64,000 nt of DNA, from the NCBI GenBank assembly GCA_964059195.1, contig CAXKWD010000003.1:199850174-199914173 (forward strand). Direction: 5' to 3'. The translations under genes and the position numbers were made by a program. The notes under the pieces are model-generated. The model ran no database searches and was not told the origin of the DNA. It was given only the letters and a program-made list of their open reading frames with translations. This document shows, piece after piece, positions 11,361 to 23,700 of the stretch. The stretch comes from Ectobius pallidus. Its lineage: Eukaryota > Arthropoda > Insecta > Blattodea > Ectobiidae. Position 1 is the first letter of the stretch, and each line of letters begins with the position of its first letter.

Positions 11361-12317
11361 TTCAGTTGTGCCACGGTTTTTAACAACTTCTTCGTAATTT
11401 TTTACAATTTTACAATTTTATTATGCTTTGTTAAACAAAGCAATCGTACAAGACGCTAATGAGAACTTGCTTCCTTCAGCTAGCCTTGGTGGTGTTGTGG
11501 TCTAAAACTATAGTGCAGTAATGTAAACTTTGTGCGTTCGAGTCCACCCCAAGTTATAAAAATTATAAAATATTATTATGGAATTTATTTCTTAAATTCA
11601 AGATTTCTAAATGACAAGGTTTACTATGCTTGTTAATAGACAATGAACAATAAAACCTTTAACATATAAAATTGAATTCACACCAGGAGACCCTGTAGAG
11701 ACATCTCTGAGCCACAGTTGGAACTACGTCCACTAGGGGTTACCAGGGCAACTTTACCATATTAGTACAGTAAAGTGCTACGCACCGGGTAAAGTGTTAG
11801 CAGTCTGAGAAACAGCCACTTCATGGAGCGTGTAAAGAAAAATGACTGCTCAGGCCAGCAGTAAGAACTAGTGGTCAGGGAAATTTCTCTCACATTTATA
11901 AAGAAGCATTTTATGTTCTGGCCATTAATACCCGCTCTGCTGCTCCATTCCTAAACTGACAAAATTATTGCATTTGTAATATCATTCAATTCACTGTAAA
12001 GCTTCAAGTTTCATTATATTATGCGGGGGTGCTCACAAGGGGTGTTAAGACACTGAGTGTGTCATTGAAATTTTTTGCAAAATTAGCATTTTATATGTTA
12101 AAAATGAAAACAGTCAAGTTTTATAACTTCAAAAGGTATTACTTGTAAGCAATAAAAACAATCAATTCTTCTTAAACTTGTCTTAGAACATAGGCATTCC
12201 TCAGGGATCTCTCTTATTCTCCATATTCATAAATGACATATCTAGTCACATAAGACACTCACAACACCACCTCTACTCAGATGACCTTCAGATCTATATG
12301 CAATTAATGACTAGGGA

Positions 12318-14287
12318 TAGTCACATTTCGTTAATCCCCAAAACACGAAATTAGTAATAGAAGTTCAAATTACTGTAATAAATTCGTTTCTCGTGTTTTT
12401 TATTCAAAATATGTATTTATTCATTCGCGAAGTTTCGCGAAATGTGACACTTTTCGCGAAATACCCGGTTTTTAAGGCTTTATCCCATTTTTACGCGAAA
12501 TACGGGCAAATGTAAAAGTTCTACTTTAAATTAACTCATACTTAAATATAATGTATTTTTTTATCCACGGAAAATATTTTAACTAAAAATGTGAGCCGTT
12601 GATGAAAACGTTAGTCGTTGGCTTTATTTGAAACGCGAAGATTTCAAGGTCAACTGAAGAAGGGACTTTAGAGGAAGAGGGTGGAGGAAGGAGTTTCTGG
12701 CACCAAGATGTCGGCGGTCGGCGGATAATTCACGGCCGAAACAAGTAAACAAACTGCCGATTTATTCTTCCAGTCTTTATATAATAGCAGAATAATAATA
12801 CAAATTTAATAATGAATTAAAACAACCTGTAAGTTACGTACTTCAACAATCTCGCGTTTAACGAGTGGGTGTTGGAGGCTACAACCTGTAACGTCATGCT
12901 TCCCGCCGAATCCCACGATATTCACTATCGATGTTAAAATCAGCGGTACTCATCGATGTGACGATAATATCGATCTATTTTGACGGAAAACATCGATGTA
13001 TATTTAAAATAAAAACGCATGGTTTCAGAAAATTAGGCAACATTCATAAATAAACTGAAATATTTCCATGAAAACTATCGATGTTTTTGGAAATTTTGTC
13101 AATACAGCCTGAATGTCCGACTCAGTATGTATATTCACGAAAATTAATGCAAAAAACTGTGAATATTAAAAAAAAAGTGTGCGTGGAACGCCACGCGACA
13201 GAAGTGAAACTTGTTTTAATTTTTTGATTTTTTTCAATTTTGGATTATTGGATTTTTTAAATTTTGGATTGTAGAACTTTTAAATATTGGGTTTTTGGAA
13301 TTTTTTATTTTGGATGTTTTAAATTTTTGATCTTGTAATTTTTAAATTTTGGAATTTTGGATTTTCGATTTTTTATTTCGGATTTTCAATTTTTTAATTT
13401 GGATTTTTAATTTTTTAATTATGGATTTTTAATTTTTAAATTTTGGTTTCTTTAATTTTTTAATTTTGGAATTTTGATTTTTTTAAATTTTGGATCTTTA
13501 AAGTTTTTTTTATTTTTGAATTTTTTTAATTTTAGATTTTTAGGTTTTTTAAATTTTGGATTTTTTAAATTTTGGATAAGCTTAATCATTGAGTTGATTG
13601 TTTTCTGTGCAGACCGTTCCATCACACCTCACTAATTTTGTGATGATTTTGAGCGTAACACTAATTTCGTGATGATTTTTAACGTAACGCAAGATCTCGA
13701 TCTACCCCTACCGCGGCTAAAGAAGTTTCACTTCAAAAACATCAATGTCGGGGAGAAACATAGATTGTTTTCCATCAATGATGGTGATGATGATGACGAG
13801 TGATTATTTTATCTTTATTCGTACTTCTGTTTTTTAAGATCTACATGTTAACGAATAAAATATTTTCGGATGAATTTGTGCATTTTTTTTAACTGCCGTA
13901 ACCACAATGTAAAGTAAGGAGTTTATTTAATTTTAAAGTAAAATACAAGCGCCTCAAGTAAATCAGGTAAGCTGTTTCATTTTTATTTCATATGAATTCA
14001 AGACATTGTCATATCACTCCTGGATGTTTCTTGATATATATAACAGCCACCTTGCGAGTCAAGAGGCCCTTGCCCTTTAGGGATGAAACAGGCTAATTCT
14101 AATTCTAATTATCAGTGTACGGGAAAAATGCAGTTAGATTTAAAAGCTGATTTTCAAGATTTCTTTTTTTTCCCCCCCCCCCATTTTTATGACGAAATTC
14201 AATTTTTAAATAGCGAAATATATGTAGAAATTTTGCATTTTATTTGACGAAATCCTGAGTTTTTATTCACCACAAATCATTAACTCT
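12318..14287. mobile_element. unclassified insertion in the LINE, about 2 kb
   Basis: The LINE sequence is interrupted at ATTAATGACT (about 12305-12314), and the same ten bases return at 14288-14297, giving an apparent 10-bp TSD. The inserted DNA starts near AGGGATAGTCACATTTCG and ends near CACAAATCATTAACTCT. It holds many CGAAAT motifs near both ends, a cluster of ATCGAT sites (12927-13082), and the AT-rich minisatellite element at 13178-13735. No transposase frame was seen, so the class is unknown. Confidence 0.5.
13178..13735 (+). repeat. GCGTGG-hairpin / AT-rich minisatellite repeat, copy 1
   Basis: It begins with GTGCGTGGAACGCCACGCGA, whose core GCGTGG-AACG-CCACGC can form a hairpin, followed by GAAGTGAAACTT. 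An AT-rich minisatellite built of TTTTGGATTTTTAAAT-like units runs to about 13575. The GTGATGATTTT-containing block (copy 2 of the 8722 repeat) follows, ending in AAGTTTCACTTC. The GAAGTGAAACTT / AAGTTTCACTTC pair forms short inverted ends. Related copies lie at 27148-27183 (hairpin only) and 44672-45854 (minus). Confidence 0.65.
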
Positions 14288-14303
14288 ATTAATGACTCCA
14301 TAA

Positions 14304-14468
14304 TTGAGTGAGTCGGTAGCACGCCTGCCTTCCACTCTGGCGGCCCGGGTTCGATTCCCGGCCGGGTCAGGGATTTTTCAGTAGTGAAAGATCCCCTCCC
14401 CGGGTTCATGACTGGGTAGGTTAAGTCTTAGGTTAAGATAATGCACATTGTGCGCGATTCCTTAATTA
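14304..14468 (+). mobile_element. tRNA-derived SINE (family with GTTCGATTCCCGG B box), copy 1
   Basis: A 165-bp element has a tRNA-like head (GTCGGTAGCACGCCTGCC region and B box GGGTTCGATTCCCGG) and a tail ending ATGCACATTGTGCGCGATTC. It is flanked by a perfect 16-bp TSD, ATTAATGACTCCATAA, at 14288-14303 and 14469-14484. A second copy is at 42440-42597. Confidence 0.85.
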
Positions 14469-16052
14469 ATTAATGACTCCATAAGATCCCTTAACAAAGA
14501 TCTGCAATCAATCGGTAACTGGGCTCAAAAATTTGGCTAACAATTTAACCCAAGCAAAACCCAAGTAATTGTATTACGACAGCAAAGACTCATATCATCC
14601 TCAAGAAGACTACATTGCTACCAGTGATATTGAACAACACTACTATCCCCGACACAGAAACAGTAAAAAATCTAGGTATCTGTCTCGACTCAAACATGAA
14701 TTGGAATTCCCAAATCAAGCATATATATAAAAAGGCTTTCTCTATCATGCATGCTCTAAAACGACTGAAAAACTTCCTTCTACTAGAATAAAGAAAACTC
14801 TAATACAGACCCTTAGTGATGCCTTATTTCGACTACTGCAACATCTTGTATGGAGATCTGAGTGTTGAATTGTCATGAAGTTCACAATACTTGTGTTTGG
14901 TTTATGTTTAACATTCGCTTCCACGATCATGTCTCAAAATATTTCAAACAACTGTCTTGGCTTCGATTGCAAAATACCAAATTGCTTACTATACCAAATT
15001 CTTAAGTTTTCCATACCTCTTTACTTGGCTCCCCGATTTACGTTTCTATCCTCCTACCATAATCATGGTACTTGTTCGCAGCACAACTGTCTGTTATCAA
15101 TTCCTAGTCATCATACAACCTCACACTCTCACTCATTCACCATAGCCACAGCCCGTTCTTGGAATTCCTTGTCACAAAGTAACAGGGGTAGTCGGAGTGT
15201 ACACTCTCTCAAATCTGTGCTTATTATACAATCATTGCCCTCTGAACAGAACTAGCTCTTTGTAGTCACTCCATCTCTCATTATACATAGCATTACTTAG
15301 TGTACTTATAACTTATTTATAGCTACCCAAGGCTATAACTTTATTTCACAAACTTAAAATTCCATTGTAACATAATTTGACATTTTGCATGTTTTGCTTG
15401 TATCATTATTATTTTTTCTCTTTGGTGACAGTTATGCTTTATATGAAACCAATACTTTTTACTTAATTAATTAATTATTATGGTTAGCCTTAACCTTAGT
15501 TTTAGTATTAGTCATTACTTTGTTATTAATGTAAACCTACATTGAATATATTTTTTAAACATGGTTGAGAGGAAAAGAATGCCTTAACTCTGCCAGGCAA
15601 AATAAATCATTTACTAATACTACTACTACTACTAGGCGCCTTTTTGCCCCCCAAACATTTGAGTTTTTACCATACAAGGTCTAGCCTATGCATTTACTAA
15701 AAATCGAATTCTTGCCCCCTTAAAAAAATATTTTCAAGTCTGCTCCTCTGTCTTAGAGTATATTCCCTAATAATTTTGCTATCACTTACGTATTAAATCA
15801 TTTGCCTTGTTAAATATATTTTTTAGTACAAGCTCCGCAAAGTGGCTGTTTTTTTAATTGCTAACATGCTGGAAAGTAGCACTTTACTGTCCTAGTAATT
15901 TTATTATGCTAGTAAAGTTGCCATGGTAACCCCTAGTGGACATAGTTCCAACTGTGGCTCCTAGATGCCTCTACAGTGTCTCTCAGTGTAAGTTAAATTT
16001 AATATGTGTAATGATAGTAACTGGTCCTTATCTTTCCACTGTAACTTGTAAA

Positions 16053-16281
16053 AACCGTCAAAGTCAAACATACACATACACAAAGATAAAACATTTGAAA
16101 AAATCAGTGGATAAAATACCTCGGTGCGACGTTTCGACCTTGTCCTCCAGGTCATCCTCGGGCCTGAGTTGCCTTAGGAAGACCTGGAGGACAAGGTCGA
16201 AACGTTGCACCGAGGTATTTTATCCACTGATTTTTTCAAATGTTTTATCTTTGTGTATGTGTATGTTTGACTTTGACGGTT
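16053..16281. repeat. hairpin repeat B (Penelope-like end?)
   Basis: Arms of about 100 bp starting at AACCGTCAAAGTCAAACA are inverted and separated by about 25 bp near 16153-16180. In the right arm GACCT ... AGGTC (16181-16198) is followed directly by GAAACGTTGC. It has the same design as the hairpins at 11077 and 17830 but a different sequence, so it is a different subfamily. Confidence 0.6.
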
Positions 16282-16692
16282 GTAAATTTTATATGTTAAG
16301 GGTTTTATTGTTCATTGTCTATTAACAAGCGTAGTAAACCTTGTCATTTAGAAATCTTGAATTTAAGAAATAAATTCTATAATAATAACTTTTTATTATT
16401 TTTATGATTTTGGGTAGACTCGAACACACAAAGTCTGCATTACTGCACCATAGTCTTAGTTCGCTAGTCCACGAGTGCTAGTTGAAATGAACGACTTCAG
16501 ATGAGCGGCTTGTACGAAAAATTGAGCTCATTAGTAGTAAAATTACAGAGCTTTTACTTTAAAATATTGTATGCACCACGTATGCCAAAACTTTAGCGGA
16601 CTCATCCAGTATTTCAGCCTCGGCTTGGCCACAATACTAGATTCATCTGCTAAAGCCTTATTTTGCGTACTTGATACATAAATATCTATTTT

Positions 16693-17510
16693 CAATTGAC
16701 ACTTTACAAATCGCCCTACTTTTATTCCATTATTTGTAAGGGGGTTGGTGTAATACGATGCTGGGGTGAGTCATGAAGTTGCTAAGGGGGTGTATTCTTC
16801 ATTGTTAATTGAAATGAAGCAATCTCGTGAATAAATAACACTGCATTACATAATCCTGAACCACAAGAGGAGTGAATGAGTAAAACATATGCAGATATAT
16901 TTTGCATGATAATTTATTTCCATCTATATATTTGTTATAATATAGCATTCCATTTTTAAACTTAGTTCAATATTGTTAATTAAAAATGAATATCATGCAA
17001 CAATAAAAAACTCAACAATGTATTTTATAACTTTGGTTTAAACATTATTTCGAGAGATGAAACATTCTCCATTGTCTTTTTAAGCATTCAACAACAAGAT
17101 TCGATCTTCAACAGTTCATGACGATGTCTAGTCTAATAAATATGAACACAGCAAGAAGAAGAAGAAGAAGAAGAGAAGATGGTCCTACAACGACGTGGAA
17201 GGGGGTTTGCTCAGTCTTGGCCCTCGACAGGGCACAACATTAAAACAAATGACAGGAACAAAAGAAGAACATGATATCACACAAACTTGCACTCCATATA
17301 TATATATACATTCATAGGCCTTTAGTTTTCTTGTAGTACTATATATATATTTATTTATATCTGGGACAGGGATTAAAAAAACTCTACAAGTGAACGTCTC
17401 TCTCTCTTTCTCTCAGGCACTGACTTATCTTACATGTGGGTTAGCCAATCAGGTGCTTGGTGCAGTGATAAGTGATTCTTATTGCAGACACGGATCTGGA
17501 AGTCAGTCGC
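16693..17510. other. 3' flank / possible 3' UTR of the transporter gene
   Basis: No ORF. It contains a (GAA)n run near 17156-17176 and TA-rich runs near 17300-17360. On the minus strand a candidate AATAAA poly(A) signal lies at 17350-17355, about 155 nt after the transporter stop, and another near 16913. Either could end the mRNA. Confidence 0.35.
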
Positions 17511-17737
17511 TCAGTCGTCCCACGTGGGGAAGGCTTGGGCAGGAATGAAGAGTGCAGGTTGTGTTGGTTCCGCCGCCCCCACCGCCGCCGCCATGGGAGG
17601 TGGAGGTTGGGGTTGTGGTGGCAGATCCGACGTCACTGTCAGTTCTATGTTTTGCTGCTGGTCGACGTCTTGTTCCGCAAGACTCTCCTCTTCTAGTGTG
17701 CTGTGTTTGATGCCGTAGTAGAAGTACACCCCCAGGC
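17511..17737 (-). CDS. CAT transporter, coding exon 4 (C-terminus)
   Basis: The acceptor TTGTTCGCAG precedes GCCTGGGGGTGTAC at 17737. The joined codon gives [16 protein letters not shown], the end of the last membrane segment, which identifies this as the partner of exon 3 despite a 16.2-kb intron. The rest is a soluble tail with acidic and Pro-rich parts ([11 protein letters not shown]) ending PTWDD and TGA at 17511-17513. Confidence 0.9.
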
Positions 17738-20700
17738 CTGCGAACAAGAGATTTGTTAATGTCAACTAGCAACCTAGGAAATATATGTTGTCGTACTATT
17801 TAAAATAGATTAATTTACTCACAGTGAATAGTTAAAAGAATGCTGCACAACGTTTCGAGTCGTCCCTCGACCCTTCCTTAGGTGCCTCCTGAATCACGTT
17901 GTGAGGGACGACTCGAAACGTTGTGCAGCATTCTTTTAACTAGTATATACATAAAGACAGTGGAATTCAAGGACCAAATATGACAAATTTTGTATGTTGT
18001 CCATTGATCTGACCCTCCTCAAGTATACATATAAATGCATGGCACCTTAGTGGTGTGTTATATTGAAAGGAAACCCACATGGTCTTTTAAGTGACTAGTC
18101 CACTCATATGCAGCATGTTCAATATTGACCAATGTTTAGCAATTACTCATATATAGACCAATCACAATTGTTTATCTTGTAAAATATGGTACTTGCTAAT
18201 AATATGAGGATGGGATTTTATCTGATAAATCATCAGCTTGTTACTGGGCACATCAGTCGTCAACAGTACCATGTGATGTAAGCATTGAGCAGTACCATTA
18301 AGCAGTACGAAAAGACAGTATTTTATACAACATAACTTGTTTGGAAATTGAAATAATATTAATGTCCATTCATTAAAAACACAATTGATGTAAGAAACTA
18401 CCGTGATGCCCTCCATCTTGTGATGCGCACTTTTGGTAGCACTGGGGACTCGGATTAAATCGATTCGTGGACTGTTCATTTATCTAGTACGCCATGATCT
18501 TACGGCTGGAAGAACATTGACAACAAAATAAGAAAATAATTATTATTTACAAACTCCGTTACAGTTTATTCATGGAATAGTCTTATTAAATCCTATTCGA
18601 GATTATGGTTTCATCATATAAATTTGCTCTTACTTCGTTCTCACAAACATATCAATAAACTTGTAATCTCTCGTGCGATTACCAAACAGAATTAACTTTG
18701 AAAAAGAATACACTTACTGAAAGAATTCCTTGCACTTAACACAGCAGACAAATATGTTTGGCATCTCAAATACTTATTTTCTATATAAAAGAAAATTGGC
18801 CCTGATTACTTTGTTTATTCTGCATTCTGTCTTGGTATCGTGTGAATTTCAGATACTCAATTCCCAAACTGTTTGGTGGAGATTAATTTATTTCTTTAGG
18901 ATCCTTAGTTGAGACATCATAATATTATGCTTTTTGTTTCAAAATAAAACATAAGTATGTTTTCTTGTCTCAGTATTGAATGAAGGCTCCTGTGAAAGGA
19001 ACTGTAACATTATAGACACTGGAGGATTTTTCTGTTAACCTTCCGGTAGGCGTGCTTAATTTTGTCACATGAGCAGGAGCGCATTGTAAAATTTACAACT
19101 TGGACATTCTAAAATAATAACAAGACTGTGCCATACAAATTGGTTAACCTGTTGGCACATTTAAAGCTGAATAAATTCTCTATGGAACAAGATATGCTTC
19201 ATATCGATTCTCAAGTTAAAATAGCACTGCATTGTCACAGCCCTCTTTTAGCTGTTAACTGCTTAAATGCGCACCAGTGAATGCTTTATATAATTAAAAT
19301 GTTTTTCACAGACATCACCTTAGCATTTTCATATTTACCAATTGAAACATGCAAAAAAATATGTTATCTTTAAAAAAAACAATGATTTTCCAAATATATA
19401 TATATACCAAAAAATTAGAAATTAATTTTTTTTTTTTCAATATTCCTCGCTTATAGTGTGCATTGCAGTGAACTAACTACAATACTTTAACCTTGAGCTA
19501 TCACACCAATCCTGCAATTTATTCCATTGTTGTTGCTTACTCGACAATGTTACTATGGCTTCAGTTTCCTTGTTTAGCTTTCTAAGTTGGGCTCCTGAAC
19601 TTTAAGCACTAGGTGTTGAATGTTATAAAAAGTATAATGCCAATATGCAGAAAAACACGTCTTCATGAAGTTTCCTCTGGCTTTGTGAAGGAAAATATTT
19701 GTGAATTGATTCCAGAAATGTTCAAGATTGGGAAAAATATAGCCAATGGTTATCTTCTTGTAATCCTTCAAATGGAGTAAGAGGCGCACATTTTAGTCAA
19801 CTTTATCTTTGTCATGTTGTAGTCAATGTAATCATAAGAAGTTAGCAGATCAGATCTAGAGCACAACTCAAATTGCCGCCATATTTCTTATGCAGTTCTC
19901 TGCTAAATCTGAAGATCAAGTCATTGAACCTCTGGTGAAAAATTGTATCTCTGTGTACATCAAAAAAATTCATCCACTTCAATTATATGTGATAGATGCC
20001 ACAAACTTGCTTGTAAAAAGCACACTAAAAACAAATTATCTGTGAAAGGCGTTATGAAAGTCAACGTTTCAGACAAGAACTTGATTGCGAACTCAAAGCA
20101 CTCAGTTGCAGAGTGATCACTTTAATCGGATATGATTTTTAAACCGTTCATTTGCAGTGAGAATGAGAGAACACTAGGTTTTCCTGAGTTACCTCTGCTA
20201 AAGACTTAACAACTTAACGATTGGAAGATTGCAGGCTGATAACTGAATGGCGGAGTTTAAAATGGTGATTTAACGTAAAAGAAAAGTGTTTAAGGAACAC
20301 TGAGAAAGGGCTGGCTTTTGAACATTTGTAAGTTTTTACCATATTTAGATGAAATATCAAACAATAATCATCATCTTAAGGCACCAGAACTTCGAATGTG
20401 AATGTTTTGGCCTTCTCAATAATTGTTCTCCAGGCCCTCCTGTCCTCTGCTATCTGTAAGTTTCCCACCTTCATCTTCTTCAGATCATCAATCACATCAT
20501 CCTCCCATCTTGTTTTGGGTCTCCCCGTCATTCGCTTTCCTATGGGTTTCCATTATAACAATAATAAGATATAGAATAATTCAGTAGTATGGCATGTAGT
20601 AGTAGTAGTTCAGCATGCTTGGATGAATTATGAAGTTTCAATTATACAAATTTGCAAAAAAAAAAAAAAAAAAAAAAAAAAGGTCCATTTGAAAAATTAC

Positions 20701-23700
20701 TGTTTACTTCTTGCAGAGAATTTTTTGTAATATTTCATAAAGTTTTTACTTTTGTTCTATAGTGTTACAATAGGTAACAATTTTAAATGCACTACTTGTT
20801 AAAACTGTCAAGTGATGGAACATTTTTTAAGATTCAATTAAGAGTGTTGAGAAAATGCATCAGGAAGACGCAATGCAAAGTTCTCTATAAATTGTATAAT
20901 ATTAAATATGTAACTGGGACACAGCAGCGCATAGTAAAAGCCAGATATATGCAAAAAAATTAAGGAATTTATCAATTTTATTAATAGGCCTATATATTTG
21001 AAAAATAATTTTTTCTTAAAAATAAATTTTATGCATGTTTTAATTAGTACATATTTAAACCTATCCTAATATCACATTGTAAGACAACATTTTTAAACAT
21101 TTTAATACATAAAGGAACATATTCATTGGCTTGCATTTAAGCAATTACTGCTCAACGGCTAAATGTATGAGGTAATTATCTATGTAAAAACAAAACTGGC
21201 CTTTTTGCCATTTTAGCCAAAAACTCAGTCCTAGTATCCCTTAAAAAGCATACGATTAATTCTGGGAGAGAGGCTGGCATATTATTTTCTGGGACACTCT
21301 CAACAGAAAGGAGAAGGGACACTAACAAATGAAAAAAGAATGCCGGTTTTCTTAGGTTAGGTAGGTAAACCAGGTTTTCAAGGACATAGCTTAGAGTACC
21401 GTGTAGAAAACTATTGCTAGTGCTGTTGCAGCAATCCTAAACAAAGAAATCTGTGGATTAAATTTCCAAGAATTGTACACCAAATGCAAAACGCGTATGC
21501 TCTGTGGCATGAAAAATATGTTTTCCCTACCTCTATCGATGCTGTGGACTGCTCCCTTGTTCAAATTAAGAAACCATTCATGCTCTGGTTGCATGCACTT
21601 TTCACAACTGAAATGAATTTGTTTGGAAATCAAGAATACTGTTTCTCCATGCTGTGGTCTACTGTAGGAATGTATGTTCAGATGCAACCCAAACGTCAGC
21701 CAATGACATGGCTCATACTATCTCAAACTGTAAAATATTTAGCCGTGTAACAGTGCAAGCTCCCCTAATTGGCTATTACCCGTATGCCTTAAGCTGCGAA
21801 TACTGTGAGAGTTCACTTCTGTCGAAACGAGAGAGCTCTCAATGCAACCAGTAAGCTTGTAATCACAGAGCTCTAAGCAGTGCCTCATCAGCAAGAGTGC
21901 ACTTAAGCCACTCAAGAGGCAAGGCTCTGAAGTGTTGTCTCATTTTTACTCATATCACCCATTTTCTCCAGCCTATGAACTTCCTCTGTCATCCACATGT
22001 GGGTATTGTGTTTCATTCACTTAACCCTTTTCCAATTCAGGTTAGGTGCATGTGAAAACAAAGTGGGTGCCAGTACAAGGGTGGAAAAAATAGGACTGAA
22101 AGTAAAAATAAGTCCTAACTTGATTAGGCAAAGTGTCAAATTCATTCTAAGTTATAGTAAATCTTATAAATATTACTTAAAAGTTTTGTCTGAAACAATT
22201 TTTGTTACTGTAAAAAGTGATCAAAATGAGGCCGCACAAAAAAAATTAATTCTGCTGTTAGTAGTCACAATATTGAGCATGTTCAATATTGCTGTAAATC
22301 TTTCATCACCGTAATATTTTCTCTGAAACTTTTTTGATAACTGCAATCTTTAGCACCGAGAGGGTGGGAGAAATTTCTTTAAAGCTTAGCTTGTAAGAGT
22401 AAATAGATGCTGGTACTTTTTTCCATGGGAGTTTTCAGTAGCGGCACAGAACATTGACTCTGAACATAATAATGATGTCATTCACATCGGAATATTCTAG
22501 AAATTGTTGGATGTATTGAATACAGGGGCGGATCCAAGGGGGAGGAAATGGGGGAAATTTCCTCCCCCAAAATTTGTAACATTAAGCGCAGATTATTCAA
22601 ACGGTCGGCCTTCTAATAAATTTTGTAAAGCCAACATAACTTGAATACTTAAATTAAAGCAACGATATTCATTATTTTGAAATACATTTGTAATAAAATG
22701 CCGAAATGTTCATTTTGATTTCAACTGTGTACTGGGAATAATTAATTTTTATGAGTAAAAACTTCCCTCTCTACTTTGGTCCCCCCCCCCCCCCAGAATG
22801 TCTCTCTGGATCCGCCCCTGATTGAATATTAATCATTTGAAATATGTTGGCTCCATGGAATATGTGAAAATTTGATTGATTCTTTAGGAATAAGTTAGAG
22901 TTCTTTGTATCGCAAGGGACTGTGTTTTGTTTATTGTTGACTGTCGTGATTTGTGTAAACATGCCTAGCGAGACTCTCAGCTTCAGAAATTCTACAAACT
23001 GTCTTTCTCCCTTTCTCTTCCTCTCTCTCTCTCTCTTGTTTCTTATGCTTCTTCTTTAGCTCGTCTACGTTATAGAGCCCTCAGATCCATCATTTTGTTT
23101 CAATATCCTGCTGCAGTGTGTTTTAAGAAACTTAGTTCTATTCAACTTCGATTTGAAAACCAAATACAATTAGTGTTGGGAACAGAAATTTTTGACTTCA
23201 GGACTAGGTTCGGGGTAGCTGGATCTTTGTGGGCATTTTTACATGCACAGAGGATTTAAGTTTTGAGTCTGCTCCCTTCTTTATCCTACAGCTCTAGTAC
23301 CCATAATCAGCATCGTACATACATTCCATTCCCTGCCTTTTTATTAAGTGCCGGATGGGAAAATGTCTCTTCGTCTGTGTCTGTCTTCCGTGTGTCTGTA
23401 TGCGTGATATCTCAAATACGCTTTATCGGATTTTCATGAAGCTTGGTACACGCATTTGTAACATCCATGGGAAGAAGCCTATTGATATTGAATCAAATCA
23501 GTTGACCATTACCAGAGTAAAGCCCAATTTAGTGCCTATTTTATGGTAATATATTAGAATTTATCAAGTGCACATATTGTTACAGTGTTCATATACGGCT
23601 TTGGAAGTTGCAATACAGTTAGCTTTGACAAACAACACTACCCACATATTCCCTCACATATGCTTATTAAACTAGACCTTTTTTTTCTGTAAACCCTGCT

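Larger units (their letters stand above)
12184..15635 (+). mobile_element. CR1/Jockey-type LINE, split copy
   Basis: Plus-strand RT pieces are collinear. 12184-12315 reads GIPQGSLLFSIFINDI and YSDDLQIYMQL (RT motifs including the DD pair). After a large insertion it resumes at about 14485-14870 with KTQVIVL-like, TVKNLGI and MPYFDYCNILYGDLSVEL. 14940-15255 reads PRFTFLSSYHNHGT and HSFTIATARSWNSL, as in the C-termini of this LINE group. The 3' UTR has TGGTTGAGAGGAAAAGAATG and ends in AATAAATC followed by a (TAC)n tail at about 15600-15635. Frameshifts make it a pseudogene. It lies in the centre of the inverted repeat. Confidence 0.8.
10702..16692. repeat. long inverted repeat, about 6 kb, arms near 10.7-11.85 and 15.8-16.7 kb
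   Basis: The left arm (10702-11848) and the right arm (15820-16692, reversed) match in long blocks. Examples are TATTTATGTATCAAGTA at the outer edges, GAGCTCATTAGTAGTAAAAT, AGATTTCTAAATGACAAGG, CCACAGTTGGAACTA and CCACTAGGGGTTACCA. A tRNA-like stretch with B box GTTCGAGTCC lies in both arms (about 11540, and inverted at about 16415). Each arm is enlarged by a different hairpin insertion (11077-11360 and 16053-16281). The centre holds LINE, SINE and other repeats. It may be a fold-back transposon or an inverted duplication. No TSD was found at the outer ends. Confidence 0.75.

Noticed and set aside
19574..19789. 71-codon minus-strand frame in the intron
   Set aside because: No recognised motif and no splice context.
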